The notes under the pieces were generated by a model. The model searched no databases, had not been told where the DNA came from, and worked only from the letters and a program-made list of their open reading frames with translations. Positions 7,723 to 15,818 of a stretch of 33,210 bases of DNA are shown piece by piece; position 1 is the stretch's first letter, and each line of letters begins with the position of its first letter. The translations under genes and the position numbers were made by a program. Origin of the DNA: Clostridiaceae bacterium (GTDB taxonomy: Bacteria > Bacillota > Clostridia > Clostridiales > Clostridiaceae); contig JACMJL010000130.1 of assembly GCA_014380625.1 (NCBI GenBank), forward strand, positions 1 through 33,210, read 5' to 3'.

Positions 7723-8352
7723 TTATCTAAGTAATTTTTTCAGGCACTCCTTGCAAAGTAAGGTAGTGCCTTTATTTGCGGATACTCTAGAAAGCTTGTC
7801 TAAATGTTTTCCACAGACTTCACAAATTTCAACACCTTCAGTTGTGATGTTTTTAGTTTTTGGTGAAATAGCTTTAGCTGTGGACTTTCTATTTGGCGGG
7901 AGAGAGTATTCTATTGCAGGTTCCTTTTTTTTCTTTTGGAATATTTCATAGGTCATATAAAAACTGCTTTCTCCATAAAGTTCTAACTCAAACCTAGGAT
8001 TTTCAGAGTCGTAAAATTCTTCTATAATAAGTCTTCGAACTTGAACATCATTTATGATTAGTCCGCTTTTTTCAATGCCATCGAAGATACTCTTCGTAAT
8101 ATTATTTGTATCAGGATGACGTTTTCTACTTTTATAATATACATGAAGCACTGCAATTAATGCTTCTGTCAGCACTAAACCAGGATTTTGATGTCTAGCT
8201 TCATAAGCTATCTGCTCTTCATATACAGCATATCTATCATGATATTTCCCTGAATTAAAGGGCAATATGGCTCTACCGTTTAGATTAAACAATTTAAAAT
8301 TTGATTTTGATATTGGAGAACCGGTTATTACTACTTTTGCATAATTTTCCAC
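7723..8352 (-). CDS. RusA-family endodeoxyribonuclease with C-terminal zinc ribbon
   Basis: A 209-residue protein with a RusA-like Holliday-junction resolvase domain at about residues 5-130. The acidic/lysine signature is in place: Asp81 in 'RHPDTNNITKS', Asn84, Lys87, Asp91 in 'FDGIEKSG' and Asp102 in 'INDVQV'. A lysine-rich linker (140-170) leads to Cys177/Cys180 and Cys200/Cys203, a CxxC-19-CxxC zinc ribbon not found in phage RusA. It starts with GTG at 8352, with AGGAGT on the minus strand about 8 bases upstream. It is convergent with the redox operon and divergent from the DUF4234 gene. RusA proteins are mostly prophage-borne, yet no phage genes flank this one, so it looks like a resident chromosomal copy. 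Its activity is inferred. Confidence 0.78.
   Translation of the reverse strand: MENYAKVVITGSPISKSNFKLFNLNGRAILPFNSGKYHDRYAVYEEQIAYEARHQNPGLVLTEALIAVLHVYYKSRKRHPDTNNITKSIFDGIEKSGLIINDVQVRRLIIEEFYDSENPRFELELYGESSFYMTYEIFQKKKKEPAIEYSLPPNRKSTAKAISPKTKNITTEGVEICEVCGKHLDKLSRVSANKGTTLLCKECLKKLLR
7742..7777 (+). terminator. Terminator of the redox operon, embedded in the 3' end of the convergent nuclease gene
   Basis: AGGCACT plus CCTT (7742-7752) pairs with AAGG (7760-7763) and AGTGCCT (7765-7771), with one bulged T at 7764 and a 7-base loop. A T-rich stretch follows. On the minus strand the same bases encode the last zinc-ribbon residues of the RusA-like protein. It is the only strong hairpin with trailing T after 7687. 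Confidence 0.6.
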
Positions 8353-8382
8353 GATTTATTACTCCTACTCTTGCTAATATGA

Positions 8383-8410
8383 TTGTTTTATTATAGCATA
8401 TATATATAAC
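8383..8410 (+). promoter_or_regulatory. Possible sigma-A promoter for the DUF4234 gene
   Basis: TTGTTT (8383-8388), 16-base spacer, TATAAC (8405-8410). It predicts a leader of about 45 bases. The -35 match is moderate and the region is AT-rich, so a chance match is possible. Confidence 0.4.
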
Positions 8411-8459
8411 TTAAATAATATGATTAATTGATAATAATGTGTTGAAAGGAGGAATTAAA

Positions 8460-8810
8460 ATGAAATCAAGGGAAAGAAGTGTAGTATTGGTAATACTATT
8501 TAGTTTAATTACTTGTGGTATATACTTTCTTTACTGGATGTATGCTACAACTGAGGACGTTAATGCTTATTTAGGTGATAATGATACTTCCGGTGTACTA
8601 GTTTTATTATTTGGTATTATAACCTGCGGGATTTATGTATTATATTGGTACTATAAGATGGGAAAACGTATTAGTTATTGTCAGGAAAAGGCTTCAGTAA
8701 GAGTATCTGATGACTCAATAGTACTTTTATTATTAAGTGTTTTTGGATTTTCAATTATAAGTGCAGCAATAATACAGTCAAACCTAAATAATATTTGGAA
8801 TGTAAATTAA
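8460..8810 (+). CDS. DUF4234 family small membrane protein
   Basis: A 116-residue membrane protein. It contains two near-copies of the DUF4234 signature: 'LFSLITCGIYFLYWMY' near residue 10 and 'LFGIITCGIYVLYWYYK' near residue 50, each a helix ending in a Cys-Gly-Ile-Tyr and Tyr-Trp cluster. A third hydrophobic helix follows (about 80-100), 'LLLLSVFGFSIISAAII'. The start is ATG 8460, 7 bases after AAAGGAGG (8445-8452); an in-frame GTG at 8439 precedes the binding site and is rejected. The function of the family is unknown. It is monocistronic, with a promoter candidate and a clear terminator. Confidence 0.85.
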   Translation: MKSRERSVVLVILFSLITCGIYFLYWMYATTEDVNAYLGDNDTSGVLVLLFGIITCGIYVLYWYYKMGKRISYCQEKASVRVSDDSIVLLLLSVFGFSIISAAIIQSNLNNIWNVN

Positions 8811-8850
8811 GGCTAGTGAGATTATACTAGAACTCTAAAAATAATAAGTA

Positions 8851-8887
8851 AAATGCATCTTAAAAAATTAGATGCATTTATTTTTTT
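8851..8887 (+). terminator. Intrinsic terminator after the DUF4234 gene
   Basis: AAATGCATCT (8851-8860) pairs with 8870-8879 around a 9-base loop and is followed by seven T (8881-8887). Confidence 0.85.
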
Positions 8888-8895
8888 ATAAATAT

Positions 8896-8924
8896 TTGAT
8901 AAAAACATGTCAATAAAGTATAAT
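8896..8924 (+). promoter_or_regulatory. Sigma-A promoter of tsaD
   Basis: TTGATA (8896-8901), 17-base spacer, perfect TATAAT (8919-8924). The start of transcription would be near 8931, about 30 bases before the chosen tsaD start. The position directly after the previous terminator supports it. Confidence 0.8.
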
Positions 8925-8961
8925 TGGTTCTATTAAAAAGGTAAAGGTGCGTGTATTAACG

Positions 8962-9981
8962 ATGAAGGATATAAAGATACTTGCTATAGAGAGTAGCTGT
9001 GATGAAACTGCGGCGGCGGTTGTGGTAAATGGACGTGAGGTACTTTCAAATGTTATAGCTTCACAAATAGATATACATACGAAATTTGGGGGTGTAGTTC
9101 CAGAGGTAGCCTCAAGAAAGCATGTGGAGGTTATTGGAGCAGTAGTAAATGAAGCACTTGAAGAGGCTGGAGTGAGCCTTAAGGACATAGATGCAATTGG
9201 GGTGACTTATGGTCCTGGACTTGTAGGAGCGCTACTTGTTGGACTTCAATATGCTAAAGGACTGTCCTTTTCTAGAAATATACCTTTAATTGGCGTGAAT
9301 CATATTGAAGGACATATTAGTGCTAACTTTATTCAATATAAAGAACTTAAACCGCCCTTTGTTTGTTTAGTGGTATCAGGCGGTCACACTACTATAGTTT
9401 ATATGAAAAGTTATGGAGAGTTTGAAGTGATGGGTCAAACTATGGATGACGCAGCTGGAGAGGCTTACGACAAAGTTGCTAGAGCAATTGGACTAGGATA
9501 CCCTGGAGGTCCTAAAATAGATAAATTAGCTAGAGAAGGCAATGAAGATGCAATAAAATTTCCACGTGCAAATTTTCATAGAGAGTCTTTAGACTTTTCC
9601 TTTAGTGGAATAAAATCTGCTGTACTGAACTATTTAAATGGAATGGAAATGAAGGGTTTTGAAGTAAATAAGGCTGATATAGCTGCATCTTTTCAAAAAG
9701 CTGTAGTTAGTGTATTAGTTGATAATGCAATAAAAGCTTGCAAACAAAAGGGCGTAGATAAAATTGCAATTGCAGGTGGTGTTGCAGCTAATTCATGTTT
9801 AAGAGAGACCATGATGTTAAGAGGAGAAAAAGAAGGTATAGAAGTACTTTTTCCAACACCAATACTTTGTACGGATAATGCAGCAATGATAGGAAGTGCT
9901 GCTTATTTTGAATTTATAAATGGAAAGTCTGCTAGTTTAAATTTAAATGCTGTACCCAATTTAAAATTAGGTGAGCGGTAA
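8962..9981 (+). CDS. tsaD: tRNA N6-adenosine threonylcarbamoyltransferase TsaD
   Basis: A 339-residue ASKHA-fold enzyme that, with TsaB and TsaE, moves the threonylcarbamoyl group from its adenylate onto A37 of ANN-decoding tRNAs; it is essential in most bacteria. The N-terminal signature '[16 protein letters not shown]' and the metal-binding HxEGH motif with His114 and His118 ('[12 protein letters not shown]') are intact. So are 'VVSGGHTT' and the C-terminal '[11 protein letters not shown]'. The length is normal for the family. ATG 8962 gives the standard N-terminus '[15 protein letters not shown]'. GTG 8947, five codons earlier, is also open; the site AAAGGTG (8943-8949) overlaps it and lies 12 bases before the ATG. 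It is transcribed alone here; tsaB and tsaE are not adjacent. Confidence 0.97.
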   Translation: MKDIKILAIESSCDETAAAVVVNGREVLSNVIASQIDIHTKFGGVVPEVASRKHVEVIGAVVNEALEEAGVSLKDIDAIGVTYGPGLVGALLVGLQYAKGLSFSRNIPLIGVNHIEGHISANFIQYKELKPPFVCLVVSGGHTTIVYMKSYGEFEVMGQTMDDAAGEAYDKVARAIGLGYPGGPKIDKLAREGNEDAIKFPRANFHRESLDFSFSGIKSAVLNYLNGMEMKGFEVNKADIAASFQKAVVSVLVDNAIKACKQKGVDKIAIAGGVAANSCLRETMMLRGEKEGIEVLFPTPILCTDNAAMIGSAAYFEFINGKSASLNLNAVPNLKLGER

Positions 9982-10063
9982 TATTATGAATAATAGCAAT
10001 ATCTGAGAACATGTAAGCAATTCTTGAGAAGTATTTTAAGCTTTTATATTGTAAAATCATATT

Positions 10064-10077
10064 TGTAAACGTTAACT
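10064..10077. promoter_or_regulatory. LacI/CcpA-type operator (cre-like) before the GH30-phosphorylase operon
   Basis: TGTAAACGTTAACT matches the Gram-positive cre consensus TGWAANCGNTNWCA at 13 of 14 positions. The 12-bp core GTAAACGTTAAC (10065-10076) recurs exactly before the ABC transporter operon. A TATAAA at 10082-10087 could be the -10 box, which would put the operator between -35 and -10, a repressing position. It could serve CcpA or a dedicated LacI-family repressor, which is not encoded in the window. Confidence 0.75.
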
Positions 10078-10125
10078 GCATTATAAATGTAGATTTCTAT
10101 ATAAAAATTAAGAAGAGGTGAAAAA

Positions 10126-11502
10126 GTGAATTTAACAAAGGTTATACAAACATCGAAAACTTCAGGAGATAGACTTACAGAAAAACAAGGGTTAATCCTT
10201 GGAATAACTAAAGGAAATGGAGCTATTTTAAAGATAAATGCAAATAAAACCTTCCAGAAAATAATTGGCTTTGGAGGAGCTTTTACAGAAGCTACTGCTT
10301 ATACATTAGACAGAATGGAAACAGGTAAAAGACAAGAAATAATTAATAAGTATTTTCACCCAGTTGAGGGTATAGGTTATTCCATCGGACGTGTTCATAT
10401 AAATAGTTGTGATTTTTCTTTAGGAAATTATACTTATGTACAAGAAAATGATAAAGAATTAAAAACCTTTGACCTTTCACATGAAAAAAAGTGGGTATTT
10501 CCGCTGATTAAGGATGCAATAAAGGCAAGAAAGGCAGATATTGCATTGTTGGCTTCACCTTGGAGTCCTCCTGCATGGATGAAAACCAATGGGAAAATGA
10601 ATGAAGGAGGAAAGTTACTACCTGAGTTCAGGGATACCTGGGCATTATACTACACAAAGTTCATAAAGGCTGCGAAAGAAGAAGACCTAAATGTATGGGC
10701 AATAACAGTACAAAATGAACCAGCAGCGGCGCCTCCTTGGGATTCATGTGAATATATGCCTGAAGAGGAAAGAGATTTTGTAAGAGATCATCTTGGACCA
10801 ATTATGGAAAGAGAAGGATTGAAACATATTAACATATATATTTTTGATCACAATAGAGACATAATGATTGAAAGAGTTTTTGCAGTTTTAGATGATCCAA
10901 AGGCAGCAAAATATGTATATGGATCAGCTAATCATTGGTATATGTCAGAAGAATTTGAGATTCTTTCAAAGGTCCACCATAAATATCCAGACAAGCATCT
11001 TATTTTCAGTGAGGGTTGTCAAGAAGGCGGATTACATTTAGGCTCTTGGCTTACAGGGGAAAGATACGGTAGAAATATGATTGGAGACTTTAACAATTGG
11101 CAGGAAGGTTGGCTTGATTGGAATCTTGTATTAGATGAAATGGGGGGGCCAAACCATGTTGGAAACTACTGTGATGCTCCAATAGTTGCAGATACAAAGA
11201 CACAGGAAATCCACTATAATAGTTCATATTACTATATCGGTCAATTTAGTAAATTTGTAAAACCAGGTGCTTTTAGAATTCAAGTATCAATAGAAGAAAC
11301 TACAACACTTCAACATGTGGCTTTCTTAAATGAAGATGGCACAATAGTCTTGATTGTGATGAATGAAACTGATAAGGCGGAAGGCTTCAATGTGGAAATT
11401 GAAGGTAAGTTTGTTAGTTACAATCTTGAAGAACATTCAATTGTAACTTTGATATTTTATGATTATATGAAAGTAGGTGGAACAAATGGCAGTGAAATAT
11501 GA
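10126..11502 (+). CDS. Glycoside hydrolase family 30 protein (intracellular beta-glucosidase/beta-1,6-glucanase type)
   Basis: A 458-residue retaining GH30 enzyme (glucosylceramidase/endo-beta-1,6-glucanase fold: TIM barrel plus beta domain). It shows the entry strand 'QKIIGFGGAFTEATA' near residue 43, acid/base Glu198 in 'AITVQNEPA' and nucleophile Glu296 in 'LIFSEGCQEGG'. 'LASPWSPPAWMK' near 143 is the conserved barrel strand. There is no signal peptide, so it should act in the cytoplasm on imported oligosaccharides. It starts with GTG 10126, 5 bases after GAGGTG (10115-10120). Its stop overlaps the start of the phosphorylase gene by 17 bases, implying tight coupling. A beta-linked gluco-oligosaccharide is the likely substrate, beta-1,6 or beta-1,3/1,6, inferred from family and neighbours; the GH30 subfamily cannot be fixed by eye. 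Confidence 0.88.
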   Translation: MNLTKVIQTSKTSGDRLTEKQGLILGITKGNGAILKINANKTFQKIIGFGGAFTEATAYTLDRMETGKRQEIINKYFHPVEGIGYSIGRVHINSCDFSLGNYTYVQENDKELKTFDLSHEKKWVFPLIKDAIKARKADIALLASPWSPPAWMKTNGKMNEGGKLLPEFRDTWALYYTKFIKAAKEEDLNVWAITVQNEPAAAPPWDSCEYMPEEERDFVRDHLGPIMEREGLKHINIYIFDHNRDIMIERVFAVLDDPKAAKYVYGSANHWYMSEEFEILSKVHHKYPDKHLIFSEGCQEGGLHLGSWLTGERYGRNMIGDFNNWQEGWLDWNLVLDEMGGPNHVGNYCDAPIVADTKTQEIHYNSSYYYIGQFSKFVKPGAFRIQVSIEETTTLQHVAFLNEDGTIVLIVMNETDKAEGFNVEIEGKFVSYNLEEHSIVTLIFYDYMKVGGTNGSEI

Positions 11503-14500
11503 GTTTAATGAATCTAATGAATTTGTAATCCAGGAATACCATAAGGCAAAAACCTTTTCAAGCTTTTTGCCTGGAATTGCAGGCATTGATGGAATACCAA
11601 TGTGGTCTTTCTATGTAAATAGAGGACAGGCAATGGGGAGTTTTGGAGTGAAGGATAAAGATAACACCATAATGGAGTTTTTCCCAGCAAATACTATGTA
11701 TAAAAATGTTGAACTTCAAGGGTTTAGAACCTTTATTAAATATAAAGATGAAATACATGAGATTTTTTCATCTATGTCCAGAGATGTTTTCACAAGAAAA
11801 ATGATTATTGAAAAAAATGTATTGAAAATTCAAGAGATAAATGAAACCTTAAACATAAAAGTAACTGTTACCTATTTTACAATGCCTAAGGAAAGTTTTG
11901 CTGCTATTGTAAGAAAAGTAGAGCTAGAGAACTTGGATAATGAGGAAAAATGTATAGAGGTACTTGATGGATTGCCTCAAATCCTACCTTTTGGAGTAAA
12001 GAATTCTGATTATCAAGCCATGTCTAACTTGTTTAGGGCTTGGTTTGAGGTTAATAATATTGAAAATAATATTCCCTATTATAAGATTAGAGGAACTACT
12101 GGTGACTCCGCTGAGGTGACACAGGTAAGCCAGGGTAATTTCTATTTATCCTTTACCTCAGAAAGTCAGGGTTTAATTAAGCCTTTGATAGATATGGACG
12201 TTATCTTTGGTAGTAATACCGCTTACACAAAACCAGAAGGCTGGAATTGTTCCATAGAGGAGATAATTAATCAAGAGCAGGTTGCTACCAATAAGTCATC
12301 TGGAGGATTTACTGCAGCGAAGACAACACTTAAAGACAAGTTTGCTATATGTACTATTATTGGGCACATAGCAAAACCTGAGCTTATTAATGAACGAAAA
12401 AATGACTTTAATTTTAAATATATAGAAGAGAAAGAAAAACAGGCAAGAGTTTTAGTGGAGAACTTGGTTCAAGATACCTTTACAAAAACCTCCAACCCTT
12501 TGTTTGATAAATATGTTGATCAATGCTACTTAGATAATATTCTTAGAGGCGGATATCCATTAATCATTAAAAATAATAAAAAAAATCACGTATATCATGT
12601 GTACTCAAGAAAACACGGAGATTTAGAAAGAGAATATAATTTTTTCTCTCTTGAACCTGCCTATTATTCTCAAGGAAATGGAAACTTCAGAGATGTAAAT
12701 CAAAATAGAAGAAGTGACGTATTGTTTAATCCTCAGGTTGAAGATTTTAATGTTAAACAATTTATGAGTTTGATTCAGGCGGATGGATACAATCCCTTAT
12801 CAGTAAAGGGATCTACCTTTTCTTTAAATCAGGATTATTTAGAAGAAATTTTATTGCATATAAAAGATAAAAAAGATGGTATGAAAGACATACTTTCTGG
12901 GAAGTTTACTCCAGGACATATTATTACTTATCTTGTAAATAATCATGTGGATACTGATATTATTTACGATGAGTTTTTAGGTAAAGTACTTTTAATTAGT
13001 GATCAGAATTATGAGGCTGAATTTGGAGAGGGTTATTGGACAGACCACTGGACTTATAATATGGATTTAGTAGAGACATATTTATCTATTTATCCAGACA
13101 AACTTAAGAGTTTTGCTTTTGAAGATTTAAATTATACCTTCTTTCATAGTCCAGTAAAGATTCTTAAAAGAGAAGATAAATATGTTGTGGTTAATGGAAA
13201 AGTTAGACAGTATGATGCCTTGTTAGAAGATCATCAACTTAATATTAAAAATACAAATTGGTTAAGAAGCAATAATGGAAAGGGTGAAATCTATAAAACT
13301 AATTTGTATGCAAAACTTATTTCTTTAGCTTTAAATAAATTTGTGACCCTGGATGCTTATGGGATGGGAATTGAAATGGAAGCTAATAAACCAGGCTGGA
13401 ATGATGCAATGAATGGACTACCAGGTTTATTTGGATCTAGTTTAAATGAAACAGCAGAACTTAAAAGGTTAATTAATTTCATTCTAGAAATATCTTTAGA
13501 GTATCAGGGGGACGTCAATCTCCCAATTGAGATGGCTGAACTTCTAAAATTAGCTGCTAAGGAATTAAGGGACTACTTTCAGGGTAGCTTAAATGATTTT
13601 CAGTATTGGGATCGAACTTCAACTCTTAGAGAGAATTACCGTGAAAAAATACTCTATGGCATAAATGGAGAGGAAGAGAAATTTTCTTCTAAGGAAATAA
13701 GCGATATTTTTGAAAACTTTAATAAAAAAATTCAGCTAGGAATTAAGCATTCATTAGATTATGGTAATGGGATTTATCCAACTTATTTTCACTATGAGGC
13801 TACGAAGTATGATCTACTTGAAGGGAAATTCAACCCTGTGAATGGATATCAAAACGTTAAAATTACTGAATTTAGCTGCAATCCATTACCTTTATTCTTA
13901 GAGGGACCTTGTCGTACATTAAAAATCCTAGAGGATAAAGAAACGGCAAGGAGACTTTATAATTCAATTAAAGAAAGCGAAATTTATGATAATAGTTTAA
14001 AAATGTATAAAACCTCTGTTTCACTAGAAAATACGTCTGATGAAATAGGAAGAGCAAGGGCTTTTACTCCAGGATGGCTGGAGAGAGAATCAGTATTTAT
14101 GCATATGGAATATAAATATCTTTTAGCACTTTTAAAATCAGAATTATATGATGAGTTTTTTAAAGATATTCAGACGACTTTAGCTCCTTTTCTTGATCCT
14201 GAAGTTTATGGTAGAAGTGTTCTTGAAAACTCTTCCTTCATTGCTAGTTCTATGAATCCAGACAAATCAACTCATGGAAGGGGTTATGTGGCAAGACTTA
14301 GTGGTTCTACTTCAGAGTTGCTTAGTATATGGTTTTTAATGATGGCTGGAAAAAATCCATTTGCTTTTGAAGATGAGATGTTAAGTCTATGCCTCAGTCC
14401 CCTTTTACCTGGTTGGTTATTTGATGATAAGGGTGAGGTTACCTTTAAATTCTTGTCCACAACAAAGGTTACCTATCATAACCCTAAAAAGTTAGACACC

Positions 14501-14647
14501 TATGCAGCAAAGGTCGAAAAAATGGTATTAGTAAATAGCAAGGGCAAAAGTATTGAAATTAAAGGAAATAGAATTGGAGAACCCTACGCTAGCGAGATTA
14601 GAAATAAAAATAAATGGTCTATTGATGTATTTTTCAATGAAGCCTAA
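11486..14647 (+). CDS. Glycoside phosphorylase of the GH94/GH149/GH161 clan, probably GH161 beta-1,3-glucan phosphorylase
   Basis: A 1053-residue cytosolic protein of the size of GH149/GH161 phosphorylases, larger than typical 800-residue GH94 cellobiose phosphorylases. These inverting enzymes cleave a terminal beta-glucoside with phosphate to give glucose 1-phosphate. 'KPGWNDAMNGLPGLFGSS' carries the predicted general acid Asp640, equivalent to the WND motif of GH94. 'YVARLSGSTSELLSIW' near residue 940 is the likely phosphate-binding loop. The N-terminal beta-sandwich begins with 'FSSFLPGIAGIDGIPMW'. ATG 11486 is chosen, 5 bases after TAGGTGG; a GTG three codons earlier overlaps that site. 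It overlaps the GH30 gene by 17 bases and is followed by a strong terminator. The GH161 call rests on length and remembered motif similarity; GH149 or a 1,2-beta-oligoglucan GH94 are alternatives. Confidence 0.78.
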   Translation: MAVKYEFNESNEFVIQEYHKAKTFSSFLPGIAGIDGIPMWSFYVNRGQAMGSFGVKDKDNTIMEFFPANTMYKNVELQGFRTFIKYKDEIHEIFSSMSRDVFTRKMIIEKNVLKIQEINETLNIKVTVTYFTMPKESFAAIVRKVELENLDNEEKCIEVLDGLPQILPFGVKNSDYQAMSNLFRAWFEVNNIENNIPYYKIRGTTGDSAEVTQVSQGNFYLSFTSESQGLIKPLIDMDVIFGSNTAYTKPEGWNCSIEEIINQEQVATNKSSGGFTAAKTTLKDKFAICTIIGHIAKPELINERKNDFNFKYIEEKEKQARVLVENLVQDTFTKTSNPLFDKYVDQCYLDNILRGGYPLIIKNNKKNHVYHVYSRKHGDLEREYNFFSLEPAYYSQGNGNFRDVNQNRRSDVLFNPQVEDFNVKQFMSLIQADGYNPLSVKGSTFSLNQDYLEEILLHIKDKKDGMKDILSGKFTPGHIITYLVNNHVDTDIIYDEFLGKVLLISDQNYEAEFGEGYWTDHWTYNMDLVETYLSIYPDKLKSFAFEDLNYTFFHSPVKILKREDKYVVVNGKVRQYDALLEDHQLNIKNTNWLRSNNGKGEIYKTNLYAKLISLALNKFVTLDAYGMGIEMEANKPGWNDAMNGLPGLFGSSLNETAELKRLINFILEISLEYQGDVNLPIEMAELLKLAAKELRDYFQGSLNDFQYWDRTSTLRENYREKILYGINGEEEKFSSKEISDIFENFNKKIQLGIKHSLDYGNGIYPTYFHYEATKYDLLEGKFNPVNGYQNVKITEFSCNPLPLFLEGPCRTLKILEDKETARRLYNSIKESEIYDNSLKMYKTSVSLENTSDEIGRARAFTPGWLERESVFMHMEYKYLLALLKSELYDEFFKDIQTTLAPFLDPEVYGRSVLENSSFIASSMNPDKSTHGRGYVARLSGSTSELLSIWFLMMAGKNPFAFEDEMLSLCLSPLLPGWLFDDKGEVTFKFLSTTKVTYHNPKKLDTYAAKVEKMVLVNSKGKSIEIKGNRIGEPYASEIRNKNKWSIDVFFNEA

Positions 14648-14664
14648 TTTGTAAAAAGCCTAAG

Positions 14665-14719
14665 AAAACTAAGATGTGCAAAGGGTGAAATATCTTGTGT
14701 CACATTTTAGTTTTTTTTT
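14665..14719 (+). terminator. Intrinsic terminator of the GH30-phosphorylase operon
   Basis: AAAACTAAGATGTG (14665-14678) pairs with CACATTTTAGTTTT (14701-14714), 14 bp with one G-T pair, around a 22-base loop. Nine T end at 14719. Confidence 0.85.
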
Positions 14720-14720
14720 A

Positions 14721-14750
14721 TTGGAAATATAAAGAAACAGAAAATATAAC
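14721..14750 (+). promoter_or_regulatory. Possible promoter of the ABC transporter operon
   Basis: TTGGAA (14721-14726), 18-base spacer, TATAAC (14745-14750), directly after the terminator. The operator at 14808-14821 would then lie about 50 bases downstream of the start, a roadblock position. The match is only moderate. Confidence 0.35.
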
Positions 14751-14807
14751 ACCATAAGTAAAAATATGTACCTTATTAATACTTAAGAAACAATGTAAAC
14801 TAGTATT

Positions 14808-14821
14808 AGTAAACGTTAACA
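14808..14821. promoter_or_regulatory. LacI/CcpA-type operator before the ABC transporter operon
   Basis: AGTAAACGTTAACA matches the cre consensus TGWAANCGNTNWCA at 13 of 14 positions. It contains the same 12-bp core (14809-14820) as the site at 10065-10076. It lies 24 bases before the first start codon, so binding would block elongation or initiation. Confidence 0.75.
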
Positions 14822-14844
14822 AACAATTTGTAATGGAGGTAGCA

Positions 14845-15807
14845 ATGGAACTGAATTTTAAAGTAAACCCACAAAAAAAACAAAACAAGATAAACAGAAG
14901 AAAGAAATTAATAGATAAATTAAAGGCTCAAAAGTATCTCCAAGTAATGGCACTTGTTGGTGTGATATGGATGATTATATTTAATTATATTCCTATGTAT
15001 GGTATAATAATTGCCTTTAAAAAATATAACATTATTAGACCAATTTCGGCAGCGCCTTGGGTTGGATTAAAGTATTTTAAGGAGTTTTTAGCAGATCCAG
15101 ATTTTTGGGCTGCAATGCAAAACACACTAGGAATTAGTTTTTTTAAATTATTGATTGGGTTCCCGTTACCTATAATTTTTGCTCTATGTCTAAATGAAAT
15201 TACTTCAATAAGATATAAAAAAATTGTACAAACTATATCCTATCTTCCACATTTTTTATCTTGGGTTATTTTAGGTGGAATTATGATGACTTGGCTTTCA
15301 GATGTAGGAATTCTAAATAATATCTTAATGGGCTTACACTTAATAAAAGAACCTATTACATATTTAGGAGAACCAAAATATTTTTGGCCCATTGCCATAA
15401 TATCTGATATATGGAAAGAACTTGGCTGGTCAGCTATTATTTATTTAGCTGCAATAGCAGGTGTTGATCCTGGAATGTATGAATCTGCTACAATAGATGG
15501 AGCTGGTAGATTTAGAAAAATGATAGATATTACACTTCCAAGTATTAAACCTACGATTTCAATATTATTTATTTTATCAGTAAGTGGAATTTTAAATTCA
15601 AATTTTGATCAAATACTAGTTTTAAGTAATTCCTTAAATCAAAGTACAAGTAGTGTTATAGATTTATTTGTATATAGGATAGGTATTCAAAGTGGTAGAT
15701 TCTCTTACGCTACTGCAGTGGGCTTAACAAAATCGGTTGTGGCACTTATGCTTTTACTTTCAGCAAACTTTGCAAGTAAAAAACTAAATGATACTTCATT
15801 ATTCTAG
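14845..15807 (+). CDS. ABC transporter permease, LplB type (sugar uptake)
   Basis: A 320-residue inner-membrane permease of the LplB/YteP group of carbohydrate importers. A basic cytoplasmic N-terminus (1-35) precedes six predicted helices, the first in 'ALVGVIWMIIFNYIPMYG'. The ATPase-contacting EAA loop is 'YESATIDGAGRFRKMIDITL' near residue 212. The start is ATG 14845 after GGAGGT (14835-14840); an ATG at 14833 overlaps that site and is rejected. The second permease follows 11 bases later. There is no ATP-binding subunit in the operon; such systems normally share an MsmX/UgpC-type ATPase encoded elsewhere. Confidence 0.92.
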   Translation: MELNFKVNPQKKQNKINRRKKLIDKLKAQKYLQVMALVGVIWMIIFNYIPMYGIIIAFKKYNIIRPISAAPWVGLKYFKEFLADPDFWAAMQNTLGISFFKLLIGFPLPIIFALCLNEITSIRYKKIVQTISYLPHFLSWVILGGIMMTWLSDVGILNNILMGLHLIKEPITYLGEPKYFWPIAIISDIWKELGWSAIIYLAAIAGVDPGMYESATIDGAGRFRKMIDITLPSIKPTISILFILSVSGILNSNFDQILVLSNSLNQSTSSVIDLFVYRIGIQSGRFSYATAVGLTKSVVALMLLLSANFASKKLNDTSLF

Positions 15808-15818
15808 GAGGTAAAGGA

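Noticed and set aside
7751..7951. Plus-strand frame opposite the RusA-like gene
   Set aside because: Overlaps the zinc-ribbon coding end in antisense; no ribosome binding site, and the minus-strand reading has clear domains.
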